Assembly: GCA_038229055.1 (NCBI GenBank)
Contig: JBBROU010000007.1
Coordinates: 3,429 to 67,428, forward strand
Direction of reading: 5' to 3'
Source of the DNA: JANYJA01 sp038229055
Lineage (GTDB): Bacteria > Acidobacteriota > Terriglobia > Bryobacterales > Bryobacteraceae
Length of the DNA: 64,000 nucleotides
The notes beneath the pieces were generated by a model. That model saw nothing but the letters and a program-made list of their open reading frames with translations. It was not told the origin of the DNA and made no database searches. Of this stretch, positions 33,999-43,031 are shown piece by piece. The position numbers and the translations under genes were made by a program. Each line of letters begins with the position of its first letter. Position 1 is the stretch's first letter.

Positions 33999-35467
33999 TG
34001 CCGGTGGCCATCATTGGAGCCACCGGATACATCGGCGGCCGTTTGGCTCGAAGCTTGATCCAAAGCGGCCATCGCGTCCGATGCCTCGCGCGGTCCCCCG
34101 AAAAGCTTCAAACGCGCGAGTGGGCCGCCAGTCCGTTGCTCGAGATACGGCAATCCAATCTCGCGGATTCCGTTTCGCTCGCCCGCGATCTCGAAGGTTG
34201 CGACGCGGCGTATTACCTGGTGCATTCCATGAACTCCGCGGGCCCTGAGTACGCTGAGCACGACCGCCAGTTTGCCGAGGGATTTGCCTTTGCCGCTCGC
34301 CACGCACGCGTGGATCGCATTATTTATCTGGGCGGGCTGGGGGAAACCGGGCCGGATTTGAGCGAGCACCTGTCATCGCGCCGTGAGGTGGAGGCGGCGC
34401 TGGCAGCAACCGGCGTGCCGGTTACCGTCCTGCGCGCGGCAATGATCGTCGGGTCGGGATCGGCCTCCTTTGAAATCCTCCGCTACCTGGTGGAGCGGCT
34501 GCCCATCATGATTACTCCGAAGTGGGTGAGCACGCCGTGCCAGCCCATCGCCGTGGAGAATGTGATCGGTTATCTGGAGGGCGTTCTATACAGAACCGAG
34601 ACGGTGGGAGAAGTGTTCGACATCGGCGGACCCGAGGTGCTGTGTTATCGGGACATCATGCGGATCATGGCGGAAGAACTCGGCGTGAGACCTCGCTGGG
34701 TGATTCCGGTTCCGGTATTGACGCCGCGTCTGAGTTCTTATTGGATTCATCTGGTGACGCCGCTAAGTCACGATATCGCGAAGCCCTTGGCGGAAGGGCT
34801 CAAGAATCCGGTGGTGTGCCGCGAGGACAAGATCACGCATCTGGTTCCGCAGGAACTTTTGACCGTGCGGCAAGCCATTCGAGCCGCGCTGAGCCAGATG
34901 GCGGAATATCGGGTCGAGACGAATTGGTCGATGGCCGGACCAATTCCTGGAGATCCGGATTGGGCGGGCGGCAAAGTCTTTCGCGATACGCGCCGGGTTG
35001 CCATGCAAGCGCCGGACTGGGCCGTTTTTCGCGCCGTATGCCGAATCGGCGGTTCACACGGTTGGTACTCGTCGGATTGGCTTTGGGTGATTCGCGGCTG
35101 GATGGATCTGATGGTCGGCGGGCCGGGGTTGCGGCGCGGCAGGCGGCACCCGGAAGAGATCGGGTTTGGGGAAGCGCTCGATTTCTGGCGTGTCGTCGAT
35201 GTGAAACAGGATCGCCGGCTGGCTTTACGCGCCGAAATGAAACTGCCGGGCGAGGCGATGCTCGAATTCCAAATCGAGCCAGGGCAAGCCGGTCAATGCA
35301 CTCTGCAGCAACAAGCGTTATTTCGCCCGCGTGGACTCTTTGGTCTGGTGTACTGGTATGCGGTTGCGCCGCTGCACCACGTTGTCTTCGGCAGAATGTT
35401 GCGCGGAATCCGGCAGGAAGCCGGGCGCATTGCACTTGTGTCGCGGGAGCGGAAGACTACTCTTTAG
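33998..35467 (+). CDS. NAD(P)-binding SDR protein with C-terminal DUF2867
   Basis: A 489-residue protein. An N-terminal atypical SDR domain (residues 1-290) starts AIIGATGYIGGRLARSLI, with YYLVHSMNSAGPEYAEHDRQ and IIYLGGLGE. A C-terminal DUF2867 domain (about 310-489) follows with FRDTRRVAMQAPDWAVFRAV, LRGRMRRGLGRHPEE-like spacing (read as RRGRRHPEEIGFGEALDFWR) and ALFRPRGLFGLVYWYAVAPL. The full-length fusion is a known two-domain family of unknown function, sometimes called complex I NDUFA9-like. It overlaps the upstream TAA by 1 bp. The 3' end overlaps the convergent PfpI gene by 4 bp. Confidence 0.9.
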   Translation: MPVAIIGATGYIGGRLARSLIQSGHRVRCLARSPEKLQTREWAASPLLEIRQSNLADSVSLARDLEGCDAAYYLVHSMNSAGPEYAEHDRQFAEGFAFAARHARVDRIIYLGGLGETGPDLSEHLSSRREVEAALAATGVPVTVLRAAMIVGSGSASFEILRYLVERLPIMITPKWVSTPCQPIAVENVIGYLEGVLYRTETVGEVFDIGGPEVLCYRDIMRIMAEELGVRPRWVIPVPVLTPRLSSYWIHLVTPLSHDIAKPLAEGLKNPVVCREDKITHLVPQELLTVRQAIRAALSQMAEYRVETNWSMAGPIPGDPDWAGGKVFRDTRRVAMQAPDWAVFRAVCRIGGSHGWYSSDWLWVIRGWMDLMVGGPGLRRGRRHPEEIGFGEALDFWRVVDVKQDRRLALRAEMKLPGEAMLEFQIEPGQAGQCTLQQQALFRPRGLFGLVYWYAVAPLHHVVFGRMLRGIRQEAGRIALVSRERKTTL

Positions 35468-35997
35468 CCGACCAGCGCGCCCGCCAGTAACTTGATCGAC
35501 GCGCGGCAAAACGCAGGCAGGTCTTCGGGCTTGCGCGATGTCACCAGATTGCGATCGACCACCACTTCGGAATCTTCCCACCGGGCGCCGGCATTCACCA
35601 CGTCGTCCTTGATCGCGAAAAACGAAGTCGCGCGGCGGCCTTTCAAAATTCCCGCCGAGCAGAGCACCCATGGACCGTGACAGATGGCCGCGACCAGCTT
35701 GCCCTGTGCGTCCAAATCACGAACGAACTGGATGGCTTTGGGATGCCGGCGAATGTGATCCGGCGCAAACCCACCCGGGACCACCACGCCATCAAACTCC
35801 CTGGCCGACACATCGTCGTAGGCGCGATCGCACTTCACCGGGTAGCCCAGCTTACTGCCGTAAGTCTGACCCGCAACGGCGCCGACGGTCACCATCTGAG
35901 CGCCGGCTTCCCGCAGGCGGTAGTACGGATACCAGACCTCCATCTCCTGATAAAGGTTGTCGACGAGCACCGCTATTTTTTTGCCGGTAAGTTCCAT
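35464..35997 (-). CDS. DJ-1/PfpI family protein
   Basis: A 177-residue class I glutamine-amidotransferase-fold protein with the nucleophile Cys106 in LVAAICHGPWVLCSAG and an acidic partner, Glu18, in LYQEMEVWYPYYRL. Members include the YhbO/PfpI type, reported as glyoxalase/deglycase-like stress proteins or intracellular proteases. Gene length is typical. It lies downstream of the TonB receptor gene (38 bp) with an inverted repeat between them. Confidence 0.92.
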   Translation of the reverse strand: MELTGKKIAVLVDNLYQEMEVWYPYYRLREAGAQMVTVGAVAGQTYGSKLGYPVKCDRAYDDVSAREFDGVVVPGGFAPDHIRRHPKAIQFVRDLDAQGKLVAAICHGPWVLCSAGILKGRRATSFFAIKDDVVNAGARWEDSEVVVDRNLVTSRKPEDLPAFCRASIKLLAGALVG

Positions 35998-36011
35998 CTG
36001 TAGATATTTTA

Positions 36012-36024
36012 GAACAGGCTGTTC
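36012..36024. promoter_or_regulatory. Short inverted repeat GAACAG-N-CTGTTC
   Basis: A perfect 6+1+6 palindrome lies in the 38-bp gap between the TonB receptor stop and the PfpI-type start, 15 bp upstream of the latter. It could be a repressor site for the PfpI gene. Its arms are LexA-like (GAAC...GTTC), but the spacing is N5 rather than N4. Chance is not excluded. Confidence 0.25.
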
Positions 36025-36035
36025 GAGGTCATGGA

Positions 36036-38360
36036 TTAGAACGAAAGCGAGAAACGGCCGGACACCGAGCGCGGCGGACCGAGCGCGGTGCCCGACAGCA
36101 GGCCCGCGAAATTGATCAGGTTGAAGCGGTCGGTTAGATTTCCGCCATCCACCTGGAAGCGCGCGCTGCGCCGGTCGGTCCTCCAGAGATCCGCACCCGC
36201 CGACGCGTTCACGCCAAACGACGGGCGCACTCGCCCACGATTGAAGTTCACGCGCGACAGCACGCGCTCGGTATAGCGCTGCCGCAGGATTTCAAGCGGA
36301 TCGCTCGCATCGACGGGCAAGCCGCTGCCGTAAAAGCTTCCGACGGCCAAATCGAAGCGTTTCAGCAACTGCACGTGAACCTGCGCGTTAACGGTGTTGC
36401 GCTGATCCTGCGTGATTGCGAAGGCGGAGTGCGCCAGAATCAGGGCGGCGCTTCCGGGATCCAGAAAAAGGCCTCCGGTGACCGGCAGATAACCCGTGCC
36501 TGTCTGGTTGCTGTAGCTCAGAAATCCGCTGAACCGTCCCCAGGTGGGGATTTCGATCTTGGCCTCGAAGCCGTGAATTTGAGCGCGAGAGAAGGTGATC
36601 GGGAAGCTGACGCCGGTGTTCAGAAGAACGTCGTCATCGGCGAAGTTGCGAACGGAACGTTTGAAAACCGTGCCGTCCAATCGCAAATGCGCGAACACGC
36701 TTTTGGAAAATCCCGCCTGGTAGAAATTGCCGCGCGAGGGGCGAATGGCAACGCTGGTTCCCGACTGGCTCAAGCGGCGAGTGACGTCGGCGCTGGCGAG
36801 CAGCAGATTCTCAATAGCCGGGGTTTGAAAGGCTCGATCGTATGAAGCCCGCACCACCAAACCCGCGGACGGAAATGAGTACGCGACGCCCAGGCGCGGG
36901 CTCCACGCGGTCTCGTTCACCAGAAAACGGTAGCTGTCGAAACGAATGCCGGCGCTCAAACTGAGATTCTTCCAGTGCACCTGATCCTGAACGAATCCCG
37001 ACGCCTGGTAAGCCGGCTTCCTGGCCGCAAATTGAAATTCAGGAAGCACACCCGCATCGAAGAAATCGGGATTCGTAATTTTGTAATTGAACGCCTCGCG
37101 CACCGCGGTCCAGACGAAATCGCCGCCTGCTTTGATCGCGTGCGGGCCGCGCTGGCTAACCAGAGAACCGCCGGTGTAGGCTTCGCGAAATCCGCGATCC
37201 TGGTCCGCGATCACCGGGGTCGCCAGCGTATTCGAAACCAGCGCGGCGGAAAGGTCGCGCGCCATTGCATGAACGCTGGCCATCAGCCGCGGCGAGAATA
37301 CATGCTGATACGCGATCTGCCCCGATGTTTCGTCGCTCTCGCGATCCTGCCGCTGACCGGCCGCCTGCTGCTCCGGATTGTTGGGAACGTTGAATCGCGA
37401 CCGGCGCGTATGCACCGCCATACGCAGCCGGTCGGCTTGTCCGATATCTCGATCGAGCTTGCCACCGACTCCTTCGCTAAAACCTCGATTCAGGAAATTA
37501 TCCTCAGAGGGAGGATCCAGAAATCGGTCGGTGCGCGACACTTCCGTATTCATTCCGAACGTGGTCCGGCCAAGCAGATACTGCGCCGTGAGCGCGCCCT
37601 CGCGTGTACCGAAGCTGCCGTCTTCGAGCGAAAGCCCGCCGTGAAATCCGGGCCGCTGATCCTGAACCGACGAGACTTCCACCACGCCGCCCAGCTTGCG
37701 CCCATACTCAGCCGGATAGTTACCGGTCATCACGGTCAGCGATTGCACCTCGTCGGCTTCGAGGCCCGGAGCATATCCCGGCGACCGGTTATCCTGCACA
37801 GGCACGCCATCGACAACGAACTGCGTCTGGTACTCCGAGCCGCGCGGATGCAGCACGCCGTTGGCTTCCAGAATCCATCCAGGCTGCGATTGAACTAAGT
37901 CGAGGACAGCACGCGCGGGACGCGAACCGGTGCGCTCGCGGATGGCTTCCGCCCCAATATACTGCGCGGGTCCGGTGCGCCGCGGATCGAGCAGTGTGCT
38001 GTTATCGGTGACCACCACCGTAGTCTCGATGGCTGCCACGCCCAGGGTTACACTGACGTCGACCGGGAGTTCGGATTGAATCTGTACGGCCCGCCGCGCC
38101 GGCGCAAATCCCGACTTCTGAATATCCAGGCGGTAAGGTCCGAACGGCAGGTTCTTAGCGACATACAGCCCCTCACGATTGGTGCGGAAGCCGCGGTGGA
38201 CCTGCGTCGATTCGCCCGTTAAGACGACATCGGCCTCCACTCCCAAGCCTTCGGCGTCGTGAATAGTAAGCCGCAGATCTCCGGTCTGCCGCTGCGCACA
38301 AAGTGGCAGGGCACAAAGAATCAACAGCGTCCACGCGCGTCGTAAGATCCACGAAACCAT
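36036..38360 (-). CDS. TonB-dependent receptor with carboxypeptidase-regulatory N-terminal domain
   Basis: A 774-residue outer-membrane protein. A signal peptide (through ALPLCAQ) is followed by a carboxypeptidase regulatory-like domain (about 25-110: DLRLTIHDAEGLGVEADVVL, FGPYRLDIQKSGFAPARRAV), a plug (about 130-250: FVVDGVPVQDNRSPGYAPGL, VMTGNYPAEYGRKLGGVVEV) and a beta barrel ending in the aromatic GRFSLSF. It is shorter than the 1000-residue Oar-like receptors common in this phylum, so it looks like a true nutrient receptor. The ligand is unknown; no Fur box or cobalamin riboswitch is visible upstream. Confidence 0.92.
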   Translation of the reverse strand: MVSWILRRAWTLLILCALPLCAQRQTGDLRLTIHDAEGLGVEADVVLTGESTQVHRGFRTNREGLYVAKNLPFGPYRLDIQKSGFAPARRAVQIQSELPVDVSVTLGVAAIETTVVVTDNSTLLDPRRTGPAQYIGAEAIRERTGSRPARAVLDLVQSQPGWILEANGVLHPRGSEYQTQFVVDGVPVQDNRSPGYAPGLEADEVQSLTVMTGNYPAEYGRKLGGVVEVSSVQDQRPGFHGGLSLEDGSFGTREGALTAQYLLGRTTFGMNTEVSRTDRFLDPPSEDNFLNRGFSEGVGGKLDRDIGQADRLRMAVHTRRSRFNVPNNPEQQAAGQRQDRESDETSGQIAYQHVFSPRLMASVHAMARDLSAALVSNTLATPVIADQDRGFREAYTGGSLVSQRGPHAIKAGGDFVWTAVREAFNYKITNPDFFDAGVLPEFQFAARKPAYQASGFVQDQVHWKNLSLSAGIRFDSYRFLVNETAWSPRLGVAYSFPSAGLVVRASYDRAFQTPAIENLLLASADVTRRLSQSGTSVAIRPSRGNFYQAGFSKSVFAHLRLDGTVFKRSVRNFADDDVLLNTGVSFPITFSRAQIHGFEAKIEIPTWGRFSGFLSYSNQTGTGYLPVTGGLFLDPGSAALILAHSAFAITQDQRNTVNAQVHVQLLKRFDLAVGSFYGSGLPVDASDPLEILRQRYTERVLSRVNFNRGRVRPSFGVNASAGADLWRTDRRSARFQVDGGNLTDRFNLINFAGLLSGTALGPPRSVSGRFSLSF

Positions 38361-38374
38361 CGCTAATAATCATT

Positions 38375-40345
38375 TTAGCGAAGCTGCCACTGCTCATCGA
38401 AGAATCCGGCTTCGACTATCTTGCCTGGCGCGTTCTCGTCGGCGGGTGTCGAGATACCCACCACCGCATAATCCGGGAGCTTGGCAACCTGGCGAGCATT
38501 GCTCTGGTAATCGAACTCGCGGAAGGTGACGCCGCTATTCAGCACAACGTATTTTTTTGGATTCAGGGGATTCGGATAGATCATCAGCAACGCATGTGTT
38601 GACGCGGGGAAGGTGCGCTTACCGACGGTCACCGCATCGCGCGTCCACCCGATGGGCAGCAATTTCACGATGCGCGCCAGCACTTGATTGCTCTGCGGAT
38701 CTCCCCACAAAACCAGATTCGAGTTGGCGATATCGGCAGCAGTGACCGCCGTGTCGTCGCGTACCTGCGCCTCGCCGCGGAACTGCCGCCGCCATTCGCG
38801 AATCGCATGGGCTTGCTCGCCGGCGGCCCATTGCGCGATATCGGGCTGCATCGGAGTGCCGGTCGGCCGCACCATGATGAAGCTGTCGAGAAACGCATCG
38901 TCAATCGGCCCTTGCAGGCCGTGTCGTTTGCGAACGGTGCCGTCGTCGCCTTCGATCACCGTCCACTTACCCAGCGATTTGCGGAAATGCGCGCTCCAGG
39001 AACGGTCGGTCAGCGGTCCGGGCAGCAGGAAATTCTGACCGTCGAGCGAGACAGTCACGCGCTGCAGTTCGTCGAACGGCGCGCCTCCGGATCCCATATC
39101 GAAACTGATCTGCGTCACGTTGCTGGTGCGGGCCTTGAGGGAGTGGTCATCGGGAATTGCGGCGTCCACGCGAGCCCGCTCCCAGTGCTTTTCGAGGCCG
39201 TCGAGAGTAATCCACTTCATGCGGTTATACGCCAGGGTCCACGTGGTGAAGTGAACCTTGCGCGGATATGGATCCATGCCGCGATCCGCGGCCGCGTCGA
39301 CAATGCGATTGATTTCAACCTTCGCCTCGGGCGTATATTTGTGGCCGGTCTTCAGGCCCGTGACGCGGGTCAGATGCATTCCCTCCTGCGCCAGATAACG
39401 CTCCATGATGTCGGCTGCCTGTTTCTGCGGATCGAGATCGCCGTTGTACGCGACGGTTGGGCATTGATATAGATTCAGCGCGTAATCCGTGGCGTCGGTG
39501 AGATGCCAGAGCTTCTCTTCATACCAGGTGGGATGGATCTCCTGCTTGTGACAGGCGGGGACGAATTCGCGCGTCTCCGCAAACCCCGCTCCCGGAGCGG
39601 CGGCCGCCCACAGCCCCGCGTAGTGCGTTGCGAATTGCCAAGCCGCGGCGCCGCCCATGCTAAAGCCGCGCACCACGATGCGGCGTTCGTCGATGGAATA
39701 CTGACGCTTCACGGCGTCGATGGCTTCGAAGAGATCCACCTCGCCCGCGAACTTGTTGGCATTGCAATAGCGCCCATAAAGCCGCAGCACGATGGTGTCT
39801 TTCGGCGTAAACTCGCCCGCGTTCTTTTGACTATCCCAGATGAAATTCACTTCGCTCAAAGTTTCATTGCGGCCGTGGAACCAGGCATCGAGCCGGAAGC
39901 GATGCGCCGACGCAAGGAACCACGTGGGCGGCACGACGAGCCCGTACGGCTGCGCGCTGCCGTCGATTTTGGAGATGTAGCCGCGCACCACGAGCCCCGT
40001 CGCGGCGGCCCAGGGAGCCGTACCGCGCGCCAGCGCATCGGCGCGCTCCTGGCCGGTCTTCAGCAGTTCTTTGGCGCGTTCCACTTCTTCCGGCTTGAAA
40101 AATTCATTGCCTTCCAGAGCGAATCGCACGGCCTTGTGATAGATCAGCACGTCGGGAAGCAGCGGATTTCCTTTTAGCGCGTCGATGCTGGAACCGAGAC
40201 GCGAAAGGCCGCTGGCAAGGGTGGCGCGATCCGCCGCGGTGACGGCAATTCCCGGCGGCGGCACTGGTGCAACGGCCGCGCGCAGCATCAGCGGCAACGT
40301 GAAAATGAGCGTAAGAGCAATTCGCATGAGGGAGGTTTTCATCAT
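38375..40345 (-). CDS. Secreted prolyl-oligopeptidase-like alpha/beta hydrolase
   Basis: A 656-residue exported protein. The signal peptide ends near LMLRAA; an N-terminal helical region leads into a hydrolase core with RIVVRGFSMGGAAAWQ (nucleophile Ser229) and a candidate acid and His (YNGDLDPQKQA, GLKTGHKYTPEA). The C-terminal 250 residues (VTQISFDMGSGGAPFDELQR, SNLVLWGDPQSNQVLARIVK) form a second domain of the type seen in planctomycete and acidobacterial hydrolases. Its ATG overlaps the methyltransferase stop as ATGA. The substrate is unknown; a peptidase or carbohydrate esterase are both possible. Confidence 0.87.
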   Translation of the reverse strand: MMKTSLMRIALTLIFTLPLMLRAAVAPVPPPGIAVTAADRATLASGLSRLGSSIDALKGNPLLPDVLIYHKAVRFALEGNEFFKPEEVERAKELLKTGQERADALARGTAPWAAATGLVVRGYISKIDGSAQPYGLVVPPTWFLASAHRFRLDAWFHGRNETLSEVNFIWDSQKNAGEFTPKDTIVLRLYGRYCNANKFAGEVDLFEAIDAVKRQYSIDERRIVVRGFSMGGAAAWQFATHYAGLWAAAAPGAGFAETREFVPACHKQEIHPTWYEEKLWHLTDATDYALNLYQCPTVAYNGDLDPQKQAADIMERYLAQEGMHLTRVTGLKTGHKYTPEAKVEINRIVDAAADRGMDPYPRKVHFTTWTLAYNRMKWITLDGLEKHWERARVDAAIPDDHSLKARTSNVTQISFDMGSGGAPFDELQRVTVSLDGQNFLLPGPLTDRSWSAHFRKSLGKWTVIEGDDGTVRKRHGLQGPIDDAFLDSFIMVRPTGTPMQPDIAQWAAGEQAHAIREWRRQFRGEAQVRDDTAVTAADIANSNLVLWGDPQSNQVLARIVKLLPIGWTRDAVTVGKRTFPASTHALLMIYPNPLNPKKYVVLNSGVTFREFDYQSNARQVAKLPDYAVVGISTPADENAPGKIVEAGFFDEQWQLR

Positions 40346-40842
40346 ATAGCAGGCGGTTTGCGCGCGATCAGTTCGATGAAGTCGCGGTTCAACGCGCGAT
40401 GCGGAATTTCCCAGCGCGCTACCGACGCATCCATTAATTCCACGTTCGCGGCGAAGCGGCCGCTAATGCGCGCAGCGATCGCCAGTGTGCCGCCGGCGCG
40501 CGTGCCGCGCAGCATCGGCGCAACTAAATCGGCTTGCCAGTAAAGCCAGCAGACAATCAGGTCGTAAGCTTCGGCTTCAATGACAAGCTCGCCCTTCTCT
40601 AAATCCGCGAGCACTGTTTTGATGCGCTCATGCGGCGCGATCAGCGACAAGGCGACCGCCGAGGAATCCACGGCAATTACGTCCCATCCATGCTCCGCCA
40701 GCAAGGTGCTGTGCCTACCCGCGCCGCACGCAAGATCGAGCGCACGGCCTGCTGGAAGCACATCGACCAGTTTCCCCAGCGCCTCAGCCGGCGCGCGCCC
40801 GGTGTGTTCCCCGTTACGAAACCGATCATCCCAATTCGTCAT
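40342..40842 (-). CDS. Class I SAM-dependent methyltransferase
   Basis: A 166-residue small methyltransferase. The SAM motif is ALDLACGAGRHSTLLAEHGW, followed by the acidic end of strand 2 (VIAVDSSAVAL) and YDLIVCWLYWQADLV. The opening NWDDRFRNGEHTG is typical of small tellurite-resistance/thiol-type methyltransferases (TehB-like). It overlaps the hydrolase gene by 4 bp. The substrate cannot be told. Confidence 0.88.
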   Translation of the reverse strand: MTNWDDRFRNGEHTGRAPAEALGKLVDVLPAGRALDLACGAGRHSTLLAEHGWDVIAVDSSAVALSLIAPHERIKTVLADLEKGELVIEAEAYDLIVCWLYWQADLVAPMLRGTRAGGTLAIAARISGRFAANVELMDASVARWEIPHRALNRDFIELIARKPPAI

Positions 40843-40866
40843 CGATAAAGCCCGTCAGTAGTATGG

Positions 40867-42129
40867 ATGATAGTGAGATTTCTTCTTGTTGTTGCCTTCG
40901 CCACAATCGGTTTGAGTGCGACGCGGCCCGTCGTCATCCGGGACGTCTCCGTGGTCGATCCCTCTAGCGGCATTATCGAAACACATCGGGACATAGTGGT
41001 TCGAGGCGACCGCTTCGCCAGCATCCGCGGCGCGGCGAAACCAACGCGCGCGCCGGTCCGCTACGCCATTCCCGGGCTGTGGGACATGCATGTGCATCTC
41101 TGGTTTCCGGACAATCAATTTCCGAAGTATCTCGCCGCCGGCGTTACAGGGCTGCGCGACATGGGCAGCGATTTCTCGCGCGTGAAAAGCTGGCGCGCGC
41201 AGATCAAGGCCGGCACGCTCACTGGCCCGCGCATCGTCACCTGCGGTCCGCCTCTTTCCGGTCCGGTCTCCGAGCCCGATCCCAAGCTTCCCACCATCGT
41301 GGTCCGCGACGCGAACGACGCGCGCAAAGCTTTCGACACTCTCGACGACAAGCTCGGCGTTGACTTCATCAAGGTTCTTTCCAACGTGCCGGCGAACGCG
41401 TTCTACGCCGTATCGGAATATTCGCGCCACTGGGGACATCGAATTGTCGGCCATCTTCCCGACGAAGTGCCCGCCCGCCTCGCGGCCGACGCACGCATGG
41501 GCAGCATGGAACATCTTTTCGGCCTGGCGCTGGCCTGCTCCAGTCGCGAAGCTGAATTACGTGAAGAGCGTCGCGTTGCGTTGGAGAAGAAAGATAAGGA
41601 CGCGCTCGCAAAGATCGACGACGAAATCCGCGATTCATATGATGCGAAAAAAGCCGCGCAGCTTTTCGAGAAGTTCAAGATCTACGACGTGATGCAGACG
41701 CCCACGCTGACGATGCTCAAGCGCATGACCGGGAAAGACGATGCCGCGTACATGCGGATGGAGCATCTGGTTCGCGACCTGAATCGCGCGGGTGTCCCGA
41801 TTCTCGCGGGCACGGACACCGGCGACCCGGGCACCGTTCCCGGAGCGGAACTACACAAAGAACTCGAACTGCTCGCCGCTGCCGGATTGACTCCCCTCGA
41901 AGCATTGCGCGCGGCCACCACAACGCCTGCACGCCTGATGCGCAAGGACGATACTCTCGGCGTGATTAAGCCCGGCGCTTACGCCGATGTGGTCTTGCTC
42001 GACGCCAATCCGCTGACCGACATCCGCAACATCCTTAAAATTTCGGCTGTGATGGTGAATGGCAAGTACATCAATGCGAAACCGGTCAAGCCTGTTCCTA
42101 CCAGGAAAAAGAGGAGGCGCAGAAGATGA
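40867..42129 (+). CDS. Exported amidohydrolase (imidazolonepropionase-like)
   Basis: A 420-residue metal-dependent amidohydrolase with a signal peptide (MIVRFLLVVAFATIGLSA). Metal-site motifs are GLWDMHVHLW (HxH), HRIVGHLPDE and ILAGTDTGDPG (Asp). The typical C-terminal TPLEALRAATTTPARLM and GVIKPGAYADVVLLDANPL complete the composite domain. It may act on cyclic amides or peptides in the periplasm. The C-terminus has a basic tail (TRKKRRRRR), unusual for the family. The last bases overlap the LigD polymerase start as ATGA, so it is cotranscribed with DNA repair genes. Confidence 0.9.
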   Translation: MIVRFLLVVAFATIGLSATRPVVIRDVSVVDPSSGIIETHRDIVVRGDRFASIRGAAKPTRAPVRYAIPGLWDMHVHLWFPDNQFPKYLAAGVTGLRDMGSDFSRVKSWRAQIKAGTLTGPRIVTCGPPLSGPVSEPDPKLPTIVVRDANDARKAFDTLDDKLGVDFIKVLSNVPANAFYAVSEYSRHWGHRIVGHLPDEVPARLAADARMGSMEHLFGLALACSSREAELREERRVALEKKDKDALAKIDDEIRDSYDAKKAAQLFEKFKIYDVMQTPTLTMLKRMTGKDDAAYMRMEHLVRDLNRAGVPILAGTDTGDPGTVPGAELHKELELLAAAGLTPLEALRAATTTPARLMRKDDTLGVIKPGAYADVVLLDANPLTDIRNILKISAVMVNGKYINAKPVKPVPTRKKRRRRR

Positions 42130-43031
42130 CCATCGAGCCCGAGCTGACCATAAACGGTCGCACGGTTAAACTCACCAATCTCGACAAGATTTTCTGGACG
42201 ACACCGAAAATCACCAAGCGGGAACTGCTGCAATACTACGCCGATATCGCTCCCGTGCTGCTGCCGCATCTGGCGGAGCGCGCCATGGTGATGAAGCGGT
42301 ACCCAAATGGCGCAACCGACGAATTCTTTTTCATGAAACGCGCGCCGAGCCCCCGGCCCGACTGGATCCGCACTTGCGCTATCAAGCATGCGTCCGGAAG
42401 CCTCATCGATTTCCCGATCGTCGACGACATCGCGGCGCTGCTCTGGGTGGTCAATCTGGGGTGCATCGATTTAAATCAGTGGTACGCGAAGTGCGACGAC
42501 GTGGATCGCCCGGATTATTTGCACTTCGATCTGGATCCAGTGCCGGGCGCGCATTTCAAACAGGTGCTCGAGACCGCCTGCGCCGTGCGTGAATCGCTCG
42601 ATGCGCTCAAGATTCCGAGTTACCCGAAGACTACCGGGTCGCGCGGCATCCACATCTATATTCCGATCGTGCGCGGTCCCTTGCAAAAACAAGTGTGGAC
42701 GTTCGCCAAAGAGTTCGCGAAGAACATGGAAGCGCAACATCCGAAGCTAATCACCGCCGAATATCGCGTTGCGAAAAGGCCCGCCGGGCGCGTGCTCGTC
42801 GATTACAACCAGAACGCGTGGGGACGCACGCTGGCGAGCGTTTACTCCGTGCGCCCGAAGCCGAACGCCACCGTATCGGCGCCGGTTACGTGGGATGAAG
42901 TGGTTACCGGTTTCAGGATGAAGAGCTTCACGCTGCGCACCATGCCCGCGCGTATTGCCGAAGTTGGCGATCTGTACAAACCGCTGCTAGCCAAAACCAA
43001 ACGTCTGCAACTGGAGAAGTTTTTCAAATGA
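42126..43031 (+). CDS. ligD: LigD-type primase-polymerase (non-homologous end joining)
   Basis: A 301-residue archaeo-eukaryotic primase-type polymerase domain that fills in or extends ends during double-strand break joining. It has KLTNLDKIFWTTPKITKREL, the metal-binding HFDLDPVPG (DxD), KTTGSRGIHIYIP and FAKNMEAQHPKLITAEY. In most bacteria this domain is fused to a ligase and phosphoesterase in one LigD; here it is a stand-alone protein, directly followed by the ligase gene with a 4-bp overlap. Ku and the phosphoesterase are not in the window. Confidence 0.94.
   Translation: MTIEPELTINGRTVKLTNLDKIFWTTPKITKRELLQYYADIAPVLLPHLAERAMVMKRYPNGATDEFFFMKRAPSPRPDWIRTCAIKHASGSLIDFPIVDDIAALLWVVNLGCIDLNQWYAKCDDVDRPDYLHFDLDPVPGAHFKQVLETACAVRESLDALKIPSYPKTTGSRGIHIYIPIVRGPLQKQVWTFAKEFAKNMEAQHPKLITAEYRVAKRPAGRVLVDYNQNAWGRTLASVYSVRPKPNATVSAPVTWDEVVTGFRMKSFTLRTMPARIAEVGDLYKPLLAKTKRLQLEKFFK

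Noticed and set aside
36012..36024. Classical LexA (SOS) box
   Set aside because: The GAAC and GTTC arms are five bases apart rather than four, and no SOS gene is adjacent.
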